64,000 nucleotides of DNA from positions 1,590,501 through 1,654,500 of the forward strand of contig NZ_JBBOYD010000001.1 in the NCBI RefSeq assembly GCF_038007965.1, given 5' to 3'. Below the pieces are notes generated by a model that saw nothing but the letters and a program-made list of their open reading frames with translations, did no database searches and was not told the DNA's origin. Of this stretch, positions 34,768 through 43,552 are shown piece by piece. Both the position numbers and the translations under genes were made by a program. Source of the stretch: Niallia sp. FSL W8-0635. Lineage in GTDB: Bacteria > Bacillota > Bacilli > Bacillales > Cytobacillaceae. Every line of letters starts with the position of its first letter. Within the stretch, counting starts at the first letter, position 1.

Positions 34768-35391
34768 ATGGTTGCAAATCAACGTTTTGTCTTTATAGGA
34801 GATAGTATTACACAGGCAGATAAGTTTGAAGACAGTGAACAAATTGGCTATGGATATGTTCGGTATATTAAAGATTATTTTGCCATAAATCAGCCCGAAG
34901 CATTACCTAGTTTTTTTAATAAAGGCATCAATGGAAATAGAATCCCAGACTTAGAGAAAAGGTGGGAAGAGGATGTTCTATCTTTACGCCCAGATTTGGT
35001 TTCTATATCAATTGGGATTAACGATGTATGGAGACAATTAGACAACCATGGTTTAGAACAAGTTACACCCGCTATTTTTAAAGAAATATATGAGCGTCTT
35101 TTAACACAATTGAAGATAAATACGGAAGCCAGAATCTTTTTAATGGAACCAACGATCATTGAGGAATCAGTAGATGCGAAAGGGAATATTTTATTAAAAG
35201 ATTATGTTGCTGTGATTCATCAATTAGCAGAAAAATATGATGCGACAATTGTTCCGACACATCAAGTGTTTATCGAATATATACAGCAACCGAATCATCA
35301 AGTATTGACAATAGACGGAGTACATATGAATTCTGCTGGGAATCTGCTAATGGCACAAACATGGCTGAAAACCTATAAAAATTGTAAATAG
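34768..35391 (+). CDS. SGNH/GDSL hydrolase family esterase
   Basis: 207 residues, no signal peptide. The four SGNH blocks are visible: block I FIGDSITQ with nucleophile S13, block II GINGNRIPDL (Gly), block III SIGINDVWRQL (Asn), and block V DGVHMNSAGN with D183 and H186. These enzymes remove acetyl or other acyl groups; the closest relatives include rhamnogalacturonan acetylesterase-like proteins that deacetylate plant oligosaccharides in the cytoplasm. The cre-like site in front supports a role in carbohydrate use. GGGGGG lies upstream of ATG 34768. Monocistronic. Confidence 0.87.
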   Translation: MVANQRFVFIGDSITQADKFEDSEQIGYGYVRYIKDYFAINQPEALPSFFNKGINGNRIPDLEKRWEEDVLSLRPDLVSISIGINDVWRQLDNHGLEQVTPAIFKEIYERLLTQLKINTEARIFLMEPTIIEESVDAKGNILLKDYVAVIHQLAEKYDATIVPTHQVFIEYIQQPNHQVLTIDGVHMNSAGNLLMAQTWLKTYKNCK

Positions 35392-35439
35392 CAAAATAGA
35401 AAACTGCTAGAAGTTATTTTTTGCTTTCCACTATTAATA

Positions 35440-35478
35440 AAAGAGGCGTTGTTGCTAGATAACAAGCCTCTTTCTTTT
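35440..35478 (+). terminator. Terminator of the GDSL esterase gene
   Basis: AGAGGC-TTGTT pairs with AACAA-GCCTCT (35442-35471), followed by T-rich sequence. Confidence 0.65.
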
Positions 35479-35579
35479 GTGGAAGTGTTAGAGCTATACA
35501 GGGAACAAGAAAGTCTTTTCTAATCCGAATTATCAAGGTATGATAGGAGAAGTAAATAGAAAGAGAGTGAACAACAATC

Positions 35580-36866
35580 ATGGCGATGCGACTTAGAGAT
35601 TGGGATCGAAATTTAAAGATTCGTCTTGCTGGGGAATCAACCGTTAATGTAACGTTTTGGATGTTTTTCCCGTTTTTGGCGATTTATTTTACAGAATCAT
35701 TTGGAAAATCAATTGCTGGGTTCTTATTAATACTTTCTCAAGCATTTTCGGTAGTTGCCAATCTACTTGGTGGCTATTATGCAGATAAATTTGGAAGAAA
35801 GAAAATGATGGTCATCTCAAGCTTGGCGCAAGGGATTTCTTATCTAATCTTTGCTCTAGCAAGTTCTCCTTGGCTTGATTCACCTGCCATTAGTTTTATC
35901 TGTTTTACAGTGATTAGCCTTTTTACTAGTATTTATTGGCCAGCAAGTCAAGCAATGGTAGCGGATGTAGTAAAAGAGAAGGATCGTAGCAGTGTATTTG
36001 CGATATTCTATACATCTACTAATATTGCAGTAGTAATAGGTCCCGTACTAGGAGGGTTCTTTTATAAGGATTATCGATTCTTCCTTTTACTAGCAGCAGG
36101 ACTATTAAATATACTACTAAGTATTGTTTTAAAAATTTGGATAGCAGAAACAGCACCACCATATAAAGAGTCAGTGGGGACAAAAAAGAATTGGATTATG
36201 GCATTAGGTACTCAGTTGAAAGATTATCAGGTTATTGTAAGAGATCGAACTTTTTTAATGTTTATTTTAGCAGGGGTATTAATTGGCCAAACCTTTATGC
36301 AATTAGATTTATTACTACCTGTTTATGTCGATGAAATGGTTGCAACCCAAAGTTTATTTTCTATCGGCAGTTGGTCGTTAGAAATTCAAAGTACACAGGC
36401 TTTTGGATTAATCCTAGCAGAAAATGGGTTGGTAGTAGCTATATTTACAATAATGGTGACAAAATGGATGTCTAAATATAAAGAGAAAAATGTATTTATT
36501 GTTTCCTCCTTTATTTATGCGATGGCTGTTATTATGTTCAGTCAAACTAATTTGATTTGGGGGCTAATGTTTGCGATGCTATTATTTAGTTTTGCTGAGC
36601 TGATGACAGCAGGTATTCAGCAAAGCTTTATTTCTGAAATTGCTCCCGAGAACCAACGAGGAAAATATTTCGCAGCAGCAAGCTTGAGGTTTACTTTTTC
36701 CAAAATGATTGCACCATTATCTATTCCAATGAGTGCATGGTTTGGATTTGAATGGACGTTTTTGATTATTGCTATACTTGCCGTAATAAGTGCTTTTATT
36801 TATTATGTGATGTTTAAACAATTCGAAATGAAAAAGAGAAATTTACAAGCAGTCAAACAGTTATAG
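35580..36866 (+). CDS. Major facilitator superfamily transporter
   Basis: 428 residues with about 12 hydrophobic segments. The MFS loop 2-3 motif is present (GGYYADKFGRKKMM, about 60-75), and motif C-like glycines occur in segment 5 (NIAVVIGPVLGGFF), a feature of proton-driven exporters. There is an unusually long insertion between segments 7 and 8. The protein belongs to the drug:H+ antiporter type (MdtH/YttB-like); the substrate is unknown. The start ATG 35580 has only a weak GAGAGTGA site about 10 bases upstream; ATG 35586 is also possible. Convergent with the AI-2E gene behind a shared terminator. Confidence 0.85.
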   Translation: MAMRLRDWDRNLKIRLAGESTVNVTFWMFFPFLAIYFTESFGKSIAGFLLILSQAFSVVANLLGGYYADKFGRKKMMVISSLAQGISYLIFALASSPWLDSPAISFICFTVISLFTSIYWPASQAMVADVVKEKDRSSVFAIFYTSTNIAVVIGPVLGGFFYKDYRFFLLLAAGLLNILLSIVLKIWIAETAPPYKESVGTKKNWIMALGTQLKDYQVIVRDRTFLMFILAGVLIGQTFMQLDLLLPVYVDEMVATQSLFSIGSWSLEIQSTQAFGLILAENGLVVAIFTIMVTKWMSKYKEKNVFIVSSFIYAMAVIMFSQTNLIWGLMFAMLLFSFAELMTAGIQQSFISEIAPENQRGKYFAAASLRFTFSKMIAPLSIPMSAWFGFEWTFLIIAILAVISAFIYYVMFKQFEMKKRNLQAVKQL

Positions 36867-36870
36867 TAAA

Positions 36871-36919
36871 AAAACACCTTCGTTATTGGGAGCTGAGCCA
36901 ATAACAGAGGTGTTTTTTT
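36871..36919. terminator. Bidirectional terminator between convergent genes
   Basis: AAAACACCT...GTTATTGG pairs with CCAATAAC...AGGTGTTTT, with A and T tracts on both sides; it serves the MFS gene (plus) and the AI-2E gene (minus). Confidence 0.8.
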
Positions 36920-36971
36920 ATATGGTTATTTGAGAAAAAGACGATAGAATATGCAGCCAGCAACTAAATAA

Positions 36972-38063
36972 CTATTCCTTAAGTATTTTTTCTTCCTGTC
37001 GAATTCTCCACAGTCTATATGTATGTGTAACAATTACTTTGATAATAGCAAAGATTGGGATGACGAGAACCATTCCGATTACACCGATAAAGCGGCCAGC
37101 CACTAATACTAAAACCATGACGGTCACTGGATGAATAGACATCCGTTTTCCGATAATTTGCGGTTGAACAAAAATACTCTCAATTTGTTGAATGATTACA
37201 ACAATGACAAGTACGATAATCGCTTGCATAGGTGAATGCAATAGGCCAACAATCACAGAAGGAATCGCGCCAATCCAAGGACCGACATAAGGAATTAGAT
37301 TAGTAATCATTCCAAAAATCGCAAGAATAAGAGCATATTCTAACTTTATAGTGCTAAAACCAATATAGTATAGAATGCCCACAAAGGAACAAACGATTAA
37401 AACTCCTTGGATATAATTACTTAATGTCTCATCCATATTGGAAAGAATAGGTCTTACTTTTTCTTTCTTTTCGTTGCTTAAGGTTTGTAAGAAAAACGTA
37501 GGGAGTCTTTCTCCTTCCTTTAACAAATAGAAAAGGATGAAAGGTACAATAATAAATAAAAGCAAGGTATTAAAAATCGTTCCAACAAAGGAAAGGGAGT
37601 TTGCTACCAAATTCCTTAATATCCCACTAACTATAACGCCAATCTCTTCAATTTTATCTTCCCAATTAAATACATCCTCTAGACCAAACCGTAAAACGAG
37701 CTCGTTTTGCTGAATTTCACGTAAGACATTATTTAATTCAGAAAAAATAAATGGCATACTATTAATTAAATTTGTGAATTGCTTATGTAATTCAGGACCT
37801 ATAAAGGATATTAGACCAAAACCTATACCCATTAAACATACATACAATAATAGAATCGCTAAACTTCTCGGCATTTTTTTACTTAGCCATAGCACTAAGG
37901 GTCTAAATAAGTAAAAGAGGACACCCGCTAGTAAAATGGGAATGAATAAAGTTTGCACAAATACAATAATTGGTCTGAAAAACCAATCAATTAGCGTACC
38001 TAAATAAATGATTAAGAAGAACATAATAATGATGGACCCAATTTGCATGATTTTTTTATACAT
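36972..38063 (-). CDS. AI-2E family transporter (YueF/TqsA-type membrane protein)
   Basis: 363 residues with about eight membrane helices in the pattern of the AI-2E transporter family (PF01594): two near the N-terminus (MFFLIIYLGTLIDWF, FVQTLFIPILLAGVLFYLFRP), a central soluble coiled part, and a C-terminal bundle with ALILAIFGMITNLIPYVGPWIGAIPSV and the conserved QQIESIFVQPQIIGKRMSIHP. Some members export autoinducer-2, others are Na+/H+ antiporters or have no known function, so specificity is not assigned. ATG 38063 has GGAGAG 6 bases upstream on the minus strand. Monocistronic, divergent from the second ECF sigma operon. Confidence 0.9.
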   Translation of the reverse strand: MYKKIMQIGSIIIMFFLIIYLGTLIDWFFRPIIVFVQTLFIPILLAGVLFYLFRPLVLWLSKKMPRSLAILLLYVCLMGIGFGLISFIGPELHKQFTNLINSMPFIFSELNNVLREIQQNELVLRFGLEDVFNWEDKIEEIGVIVSGILRNLVANSLSFVGTIFNTLLLFIIVPFILFYLLKEGERLPTFFLQTLSNEKKEKVRPILSNMDETLSNYIQGVLIVCSFVGILYYIGFSTIKLEYALILAIFGMITNLIPYVGPWIGAIPSVIVGLLHSPMQAIIVLVIVVIIQQIESIFVQPQIIGKRMSIHPVTVMVLVLVAGRFIGVIGMVLVIPIFAIIKVIVTHTYRLWRIRQEEKILKE

Positions 38064-38256
38064 TTAATCTCTCCATTTATAAGCATATTTCATTTGCGTT
38101 GTTTTAGTAGAGTGAAGAAATTGCCTAAACTAAATTATTGGAATATATATCTAAATAAGCATTTTCTATACCTATTCTTTCATTATATGTTTTTCCGCCT
38201 TATATTACAAAAATGATGGGAATCTAACAATAAATTTAATTATTTCACCTTATTAT

Positions 38257-38284
38257 CCAAACTTTTACCTTTTATATTCGTCTA
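38257..38284 (+). promoter_or_regulatory. ECF-type promoter of the second sigma operon
   Basis: CCAAAC (38257-38262), 16-base spacer beginning TTTT, then CGTCTA (38279-38284). Apart from CC for TG this is the TGAAAC-N16-CGTC promoter of SigW/SigM/SigX/SigV-type factors. It lies 27 bases ahead of the sigma gene. Confidence 0.65.
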
Positions 38285-38310
38285 ATAAATAGGTAAGGGG
38301 GGTTAATCGT

Positions 38311-38862
38311 TTGGAAGAATTATCAGCATGCTGGAATGAAATAGACAATAAAGAAGAAGTATTTGATGAAATTATGATTACATATGGACAAGAATTATTG
38401 CATTTAGTTTTTTCTTATGTGAAAAATCAAACAATCGCCGAAGAATTAACACAGGATATATTTGTGAAAGTATATTATTCGTTACATAAATATAAAGGGA
38501 AATCTAGCTTTCGAACATGGCTATGGAGAATTGCTATTAACCATTGTAAAGACTATTTAAAAAGTTGGTATACAAAAAATGTTGTGAAAGTAGATAATGA
38601 ATTTCTTTTTGGAGAAGACAGTAGTGAAAATGTGGAAGAAGAAATTCTTCAAAAAGAAGAAGAACAATTGCTGATTCAGGCTGTAATGAATTTGCCGGTC
38701 ATGTACCGGGAAATTATTTTTCTCTTTTACTTCGAGGAACTACCAATAAAGGAGATTGCTGCCATATTGAAGATAAATGAAAATACTATCAAAACGAGAC
38801 TTCGAAGAGCGAAGGATTTATTAAAAAAGATAGGAGATGAGCAAAAGTGGACAAACGCCTAA
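38311..38862 (+). CDS. ECF-family RNA polymerase sigma factor (second)
   Basis: 183 residues. Region 2 (VKNQTIAEELTQDIFVKVYY, then SSFRTWLWRIAINHCKDYL) and region 4 (VMNLPVMYREIIFLFYFEEL, recognition helix NENTIKTRLRRAKDLL) define an ECF factor of the SigV/SigX/RpoE-like class. TTG start at 38311 behind AAGGGGGG. It opens a compact four-gene operon: the PadR-like gene overlaps its end by 16 bp, and SEDS and VanZ genes follow. No classical anti-sigma gene (DUF4179, zinc-binding anti-sigma) is present, so one of the downstream proteins probably does that job. An ECF promoter at 38257-38284 implies autoregulation. Confidence 0.88.
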   Translation: MEELSACWNEIDNKEEVFDEIMITYGQELLHLVFSYVKNQTIAEELTQDIFVKVYYSLHKYKGKSSFRTWLWRIAINHCKDYLKSWYTKNVVKVDNEFLFGEDSSENVEEEILQKEEEQLLIQAVMNLPVMYREIIFLFYFEELPIKEIAAILKINENTIKTRLRRAKDLLKKIGDEQKWTNA

Positions 38863-39263
38863 AAAATCTGCAACCTAGCTTAAAAAAGACTTATTTTAAT
38901 CATCTTCATTTTACAGCGGAGCATCGTAAAGAGATTTTAAAAAAAATTCAAATGAAGGATAAAGAAGAGGAAGTACTGCTAGCAGTTTTGCAATTATTGC
39001 ATAATAGAAAAACTGGTTTTGAATTAATAGAACTATTACGTGCCCGAGGCTTTCAAAGGTTTGAGAAAAAGGAGGGTTTTATTTATACCTTTTTACATCG
39101 TTTGGAACAGAAAAATATCATTACTTCTGAATGGGAGGATGAAAAGGTTAAATATTACAAAATAGATAGAAAAGGAAAAAAGCTTGAGAAAAAGTTAGAA
39201 ATAGAAGGGGGACGAAATAAAGACATTAGAGAATTAATAGAATGGGTGTACGTGAATGAATAA
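38847..39263 (+). CDS. PadR-like winged-helix protein
   Basis: 138 residues. After about 35 basic N-terminal residues comes a winged helix of PadR type: VLLAVLQLLHNRKTGFELIELL, then IYTFLHRLEQKNIITSEWED and the wing KYYKIDRKGKKLEKK. GTG start 38847 with AGGAGA 9 bases upstream, overlapping the sigma gene by 16 bp; its own stop overlaps the SEDS gene by 8 bp, so the three are translationally coupled. PadR proteins are typically repressors answering to envelope stress or phenolics. Here it might modulate the same sigma regulon. The N-terminal extension before the winged helix is unusual for short PadR proteins. Confidence 0.8.
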   Translation: MDKRLKNLQPSLKKTYFNHLHFTAEHRKEILKKIQMKDKEEEVLLAVLQLLHNRKTGFELIELLRARGFQRFEKKEGFIYTFLHRLEQKNIITSEWEDEKVKYYKIDRKGKKLEKKLEIEGGRNKDIRELIEWVYVNE

Positions 39264-40497
39264 CAAGCATTTATTTTTAGATAAAGTGACGGAGCATGTA
39301 AAATCAAATGAAGCAAAAGAATGGATTAAAGTAGAAATGTCCCATCATATCCAGCTTGCAAAAGAAGGATGGATTAAAAAGGGTTTGACCCAAATGGAAG
39401 CAGAAGAAAAAGCAATCGAAGAAATGGGAAGTCCGATGCAATTGGGGAGAGAATTAAGTGCAATCCATCGACCGATTATTGATTGGGTAATCGTTTCTTT
39501 AACAGTGAGTTTATTAATGATAGGAATTTTGCCAGTAGTTACATATGATATACATTTTATTGGTGAGAAATTGTTAACCGTTATAGGCGGAATGGCGGTA
39601 GTTATTGGAATTATGTTTTTTGATTATCGTAAATTAGCCCAATATGGATATCTATTTTATATAGTCGGATCACTGCTTTTATTATCAATAATTTTCTTCT
39701 CGAATTTTTCGATAAACGGAGCTGCTTATCTTAAATTTGGTCCCATTTTAGTGAAGGGAATAATGGCAATACCATTTTTTCTATTAGCATGGGCTTCTTT
39801 TTTTAGTAAAAAAGACTTTAGCTATATTTTCTTTTTGTGTTTGTTTTTCTTTTCATGTGTCCTCTTTCTTTTCGGATTTGATAGTATCTCAACAGTCTTT
39901 ATTTATATTTTTACAGTTGTTGTCATGCTATTTTGGAGCAAGTTTTCAAAAAAGAAAGTTCTCCTTACACTTGGAACTGGGATAAGTATCTTCCTATTAA
40001 TAAATACGTATATCTATATTACAAGAGGAAACTACAGGCTTAATAGACTAATGGCTTTTTTCTTTCCCGAAAAATATGGAGATGATGCCGGCTGGTTTTA
40101 CTTATATCGAGATAAAATGTGGGCTAGTTTAAAATGGATAGGTTCTTCTGAAGCAGATACTTATTTTGTTAATTATACGGACACTGTTTTTCTTCATTTA
40201 GCCTTTGAGTTTGGCTATGTAATGGCAGGGATACTTATATTGCTTTTTACTGCACTCATCGTAAAAATGTTTATTAATGTAAAGTATATAAAAAATTCAT
40301 ATGCAAAGCTGCTCATAATAGGAGCGACAGCGTTATATAGTGTCCAAGTGATTTATAATATTGGCATGTGTGTAGGATTATTGCCTATTACTTCTTTATC
40401 CTTGCCGTTTATTAGCTATGGTATCGTGCCAACGATTATTAATGCATTATTAATTGGCCTCATATTAAGCATTATTCGCAGAAAAAATTTTCAATAA
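39256..40497 (+). CDS. SEDS (FtsW/RodA/SpoVE) protein with N-terminal soluble domain
   Basis: 413 residues. The first 75 residues are cytoplasmic and helical with KEGWIKKGLTQMEAEEKAIEEMGSP-like residues, a 'permease prefix' domain often fused to membrane proteins. About ten membrane helices follow. The SEDS glycosyltransferase features are there: D309 in NYTDTVFLHLAFEFG, the position of the catalytic aspartate of RodA/FtsW, and the closing motif GMCVGLLPITSLSLPFISYG. It probably polymerises or modifies peptidoglycan under control of the operon's sigma factor. The prefix domain replaces what would be a separate regulator, so it could anchor the sigma factor or PadR protein. Overlaps the PadR gene by 8 bp. 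Confidence 0.85.
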   Translation: MNNKHLFLDKVTEHVKSNEAKEWIKVEMSHHIQLAKEGWIKKGLTQMEAEEKAIEEMGSPMQLGRELSAIHRPIIDWVIVSLTVSLLMIGILPVVTYDIHFIGEKLLTVIGGMAVVIGIMFFDYRKLAQYGYLFYIVGSLLLLSIIFFSNFSINGAAYLKFGPILVKGIMAIPFFLLAWASFFSKKDFSYIFFLCLFFFSCVLFLFGFDSISTVFIYIFTVVVMLFWSKFSKKKVLLTLGTGISIFLLINTYIYITRGNYRLNRLMAFFFPEKYGDDAGWFYLYRDKMWASLKWIGSSEADTYFVNYTDTVFLHLAFEFGYVMAGILILLFTALIVKMFINVKYIKNSYAKLLIIGATALYSVQVIYNIGMCVGLLPITSLSLPFISYGIVPTIINALLIGLILSIIRRKNFQ

Positions 40498-40515
40498 CAT
40501 ATGTGGAGGAACAGA

Positions 40516-41115
40516 ATGATAAGAATGTATCTAGAGGCGATGATAATTTATATGAGTATCGGAGCACCAATTTATTTATTAGGTCGTTTTATATATATTA
40601 AATGGAAAAAGCGTGAACAGAACTGGGGGAAGGAAATTGTATTGTTTCTATTTGTCATGTTCTGTATTGGGGTTGCATCGCAAACAATTATTCCTAAATG
40701 GTATACGATGGTTGGGCAGGATGGCAAAGCACATATCTATATGAATCGGCTAGAGGGGATAAGAAGCATTAATCTCATTCCTTTTTCGACGATTTTATCC
40801 TACTTAGCTCTTTCCAATGATCAAGTTAGTAATTGGAATCAGGTTTCTCTTATTAATCTATTAGGTAATGTACTTGTCTTTGTTCCTTTTGGCATTTTCC
40901 TGCCGTTAATATGGAAACCGTTTAGAACATTCACCTCCTTATTTTGGATGTCCATTTTTATTCCTTTTTTTATCGAAATTACTCAATTATTTATTGGAAG
41001 AAGTACCGATATTGATGATGTTATTTTAAATGCGTTTGGGATTATTTTTGGTTTTTGTGTATATAAAATCCTCGAGACTCTTCTTCAAAAGAGATTTATA
41101 GGGATGAAAGATTAG
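40516..41115 (+). CDS. VanZ-family membrane protein
   Basis: 199 residues with about five membrane helices. The VanZ domain is recognised by the segment NLIPFSTI, NLLGNVLVFVPFGIFLPLIW and EITQLFIGRSTDIDDVILNAFG. VanZ proteins give low-level glycopeptide (teicoplanin) resistance in enterococci by an unclear cell-wall mechanism. The ribosome site GGAGGA (40505-40510) lies inside a frame opened by ATG 40501, so ATG 40516 is preferred. Last gene of the sigma-PadR-SEDS-VanZ operon; only 18 bp separate its stop from the convergent LysR gene. Confidence 0.85.
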   Translation: MIRMYLEAMIIYMSIGAPIYLLGRFIYIKWKKREQNWGKEIVLFLFVMFCIGVASQTIIPKWYTMVGQDGKAHIYMNRLEGIRSINLIPFSTILSYLALSNDQVSNWNQVSLINLLGNVLVFVPFGIFLPLIWKPFRTFTSLFWMSIFIPFFIEITQLFIGRSTDIDDVILNAFGIIFGFCVYKILETLLQKRFIGMKD

Positions 41116-41133
41116 AAGAATCCGCGAGAAAGG

Positions 41134-42021
41134 CTATGTTAATCTTTTTAAAAATTCTTTAGCTACCCGGGAAATGCCTTTATTAGCAGCATAGATATAT
41201 CCAAAATAATAGGTGTTCATTAAGGTATCAACAAATGGTATGGTTACATAGCTGTTGTTGTTTGCTAATCCGGTTATCGTTTTAAATGCATAATCGTAAC
41301 CAATATTTATAGCGGTATTTCTTTCTAAAGCATAGCGAATCGTTTCTACATTATTAGTGGTAAATAAAATTTCCATATTATTTTCTAAAGTATTTAAGTT
41401 TTGCATGAAATCTAATATCGAATGATCGTTATATAAAATAATTGGTTGATTTTCTAGCATTTTTTCGGTGATGTACGTATTGTTCGCCAAAGGAGACTGT
41501 TTATTTACTGCCACAACCATACATCCATCATATAGTTTATGAAAAAGAATATTTTTGTTTTTTTGGATATCTTCATCGTTGTATATGATAAGTCCAATAT
41601 CCACCTCTTCTTTTTTTATTTTTTCAATAATATGCTGAGAATTATCCTCTTCTATTGATGCCTTAATAAAGGGGAAATCTTTTTTGTATAAAGTAATTTG
41701 ATCTGCTAGTAAATCTAATGGTCCTGGAAAAGTAGCGATCTTTAACTCGCCTTTTAATGTATGTGTAAAGCTTTCGGCATGATCATAAAATTCTTGTAGC
41801 TTTTCCAGAACGTCGTTAGCTTTTTGAATGAGCACTTTTCCCTCAGCAGTTGGGTAAGAGCCTTTTCTTGAACGGTGAAAAATTTCGACGTTTAACTCTT
41901 TTTCTAGTTTTGTTACAGATTGACTAAGAGCAGGTAAAGAGATATTTACCTTTTGTGCAGCAGTCTTTAAAGAGCCAGCATTTGAAATTTCTACTATATA
42001 TTTTAATTGTTCAATATTCAT
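41134..42021 (-). CDS. LysR-family transcriptional regulator
   Basis: 295 residues: N-terminal winged helix (MNIEQLKYIVEISNAGSLKT, INISLPALSQSVTKLEKELN, EIFHRSRKGSYPTAEGK), a linker helix, and a two-lobed effector domain (LKGELKIATFPGP, ...NVETIRYALERNTAINIGYD). ATG 42021 has AAGGAG 8 bases upstream. It is divergent from the butanediol dehydrogenase gene across a 200-bp region containing a perfect 22-bp palindrome, so bdhA is the likely target. AlsR, which senses acetate in Bacillus, is a functional analogue, but orthology is not shown. Confidence 0.9.
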   Translation of the reverse strand: MNIEQLKYIVEISNAGSLKTAAQKVNISLPALSQSVTKLEKELNVEIFHRSRKGSYPTAEGKVLIQKANDVLEKLQEFYDHAESFTHTLKGELKIATFPGPLDLLADQITLYKKDFPFIKASIEEDNSQHIIEKIKKEEVDIGLIIYNDEDIQKNKNILFHKLYDGCMVVAVNKQSPLANNTYITEKMLENQPIILYNDHSILDFMQNLNTLENNMEILFTTNNVETIRYALERNTAINIGYDYAFKTITGLANNNSYVTIPFVDTLMNTYYFGYIYAANKGISRVAKEFLKRLT

Positions 42022-42060
42022 AGATAGCTCCTTTCTACAAAATAATCGTTTAGTTAAGTA

Positions 42061-42082
42061 ATAATTAACTATAGTTAATTAT
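42061..42082. promoter_or_regulatory. 22-bp perfect palindrome in the LysR-bdhA intergenic region
   Basis: Half-site ATAATTAACTA, perfectly inverted, centred at 42071/42072. It contains T-N11-A spacing typical of LysR binding sites and lies 40 bp from the lysR start codon, so it is a candidate autoregulatory and activation site. Confidence 0.55.
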
Positions 42083-42221
42083 AATATAATTTTAAATTAA
42101 TAATATAAGTACTATAATTAAATTGTTTCTGAAACGTATGTTTTTAAGGCCTTAAATAACAAATAGCATAAAATTTTAATAAATTAGCTGTAAAACTATT
42201 TAAGTCAGGGGATGTTGATTA

Positions 42222-43262
42222 ATGAAAGCATTAAGATGGCATAATCAAAAGGATATTCGACTAGAAAACATAGAGGAACCTAAAGTGGCACCAGGCAAAG
42301 TAAAGCTTAAAGTAAAATGGTGTGGAATCTGTGGAAGTGACTTACATGAATATTTAGGTGGGCCTATCTTTATACCAGTGGATCAGCCACATCCTTTAAC
42401 AAATGAAGTAGCGCCAGTTACATTGGGACATGAATTCTCAGGAGAAATTGTGGAAATTGGAGAAGGGGTAACTGATTATCAAGTGGGCGATCGTGTGGTT
42501 GTTGAACCTATTTTTGCTACACATGGTCATCAGGGAGCTTATAATTTAGATGAGAATATGGGATTCCTTGGATTAGCAGGCGGAGGAGGCGGTTTCTCCG
42601 AATATGTGTCTGTTGATACAGAATTACTACATAAATTGCCAGATGAGTTATCATATGAGCAGGGAGCATTAGTAGAGCCTTCTGCTGTAGCTTTGTACGC
42701 TGTTCGTTCTAGTAAAGTACAGGCAGGGGATACAGCAGCTGTTTTTGGATGTGGTCCAATTGGGTTATTAGTAATTGAAGCATTAAAAGCTGCAGGAGCA
42801 ACAGATATTTATGCAGTGGAATTATCTCCGGAGCGTCAAGCAAAAGCAGAAGAGCTTGGAGCTATCATTGTTAATCCAGCTGATTATGATGATGTCGTTG
42901 CAGAGCTTGTTCGCCGTACAAATGGTGGCGTAGATGTATCCTTTGAAGTAACGGGAGTACCAGTAGTATTAAAACAGGCTATTCAATCTACTAAGATTGC
43001 AGGAGAAACAGTTATTGTTAGTATTTGGGAGAAAGGTGCAGAAATTCTTCCTAATGATATTGTCATTAAAGAACGCACTATTAAAGGGATTATTGGTTAT
43101 CGAGATGTATTTCCAAGTGTGTTGAATTTAATGAGAAAAGGATATTTTTCAGCAGATAAATTAGTGACGAAGAAAATTAAGCTAGATGATGTAATTGATG
43201 AAGGCTTCCAATCCTTGATTTCAGAAAAAAATCAGGTGAAGATTTTAGTGAGTGCGGAATAA
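42222..43262 (+). CDS. bdhA: 2,3-butanediol dehydrogenase, zinc-containing (BdhA-like)
   Basis: 346 residues of the zinc alcohol dehydrogenase family. Catalytic zinc ligands are in CGICGSDLHEY (Cys) and LGHEFSG (His, Glu); the four-cysteine structural zinc loop is missing and replaced by PIFATHGHQGAYNLDENMGF, as in Bacillus BdhA (YdjL). The NAD site is AVFGCGPIGLLVIE. It reduces acetoin to (R,R)-2,3-butanediol and back, balancing NADH in overflow metabolism. The ATG 42222 has AGGGGATG upstream. Divergent from the LysR gene, its presumed activator; a terminator follows. Confidence 0.9.
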   Translation: MKALRWHNQKDIRLENIEEPKVAPGKVKLKVKWCGICGSDLHEYLGGPIFIPVDQPHPLTNEVAPVTLGHEFSGEIVEIGEGVTDYQVGDRVVVEPIFATHGHQGAYNLDENMGFLGLAGGGGGFSEYVSVDTELLHKLPDELSYEQGALVEPSAVALYAVRSSKVQAGDTAAVFGCGPIGLLVIEALKAAGATDIYAVELSPERQAKAEELGAIIVNPADYDDVVAELVRRTNGGVDVSFEVTGVPVVLKQAIQSTKIAGETVIVSIWEKGAEILPNDIVIKERTIKGIIGYRDVFPSVLNLMRKGYFSADKLVTKKIKLDDVIDEGFQSLISEKNQVKILVSAE

Positions 43263-43469
43263 TCATATCATATTGGCCTGTTATAAATAGTAAAATTCCA
43301 TTTAAATGGAGAAATACCCATATTTCCATAAAAATAAGAGGAGATTTTCCGTTTAAGGTTATCCCAATCTTTAGATATTGTTTTAAATAGAGTAGTTATC
43401 GAAATATATCCCGCCTATGATTTCAAGAAAATCAACAATGATTAATAATAGAACTAATATATTAAAAGT

Positions 43470-43509
43470 AAGGATGGCTAATTATAAAAAGGGCTGTCCT
43501 TATTTTTTT
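43470..43509 (+). terminator. Terminator downstream of bdhA
   Basis: AAGGATGGC (43470-43478) with GCTGTCCTT (43493-43501), two wobbles, then T7. Confidence 0.6.
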
Positions 43510-43514
43510 GTAAC

Positions 43515-43542
43515 AAAAAAGTCAGCGGTTTTAACGCTGACT
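43515..43542 (-). terminator. Terminator of the DHA2 efflux gene
   Basis: AGTCAGCG/CGCTGACT stem; on the minus strand the stem is followed by six T. Confidence 0.75.
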
Positions 43543-43552
43543 AATGATATTC

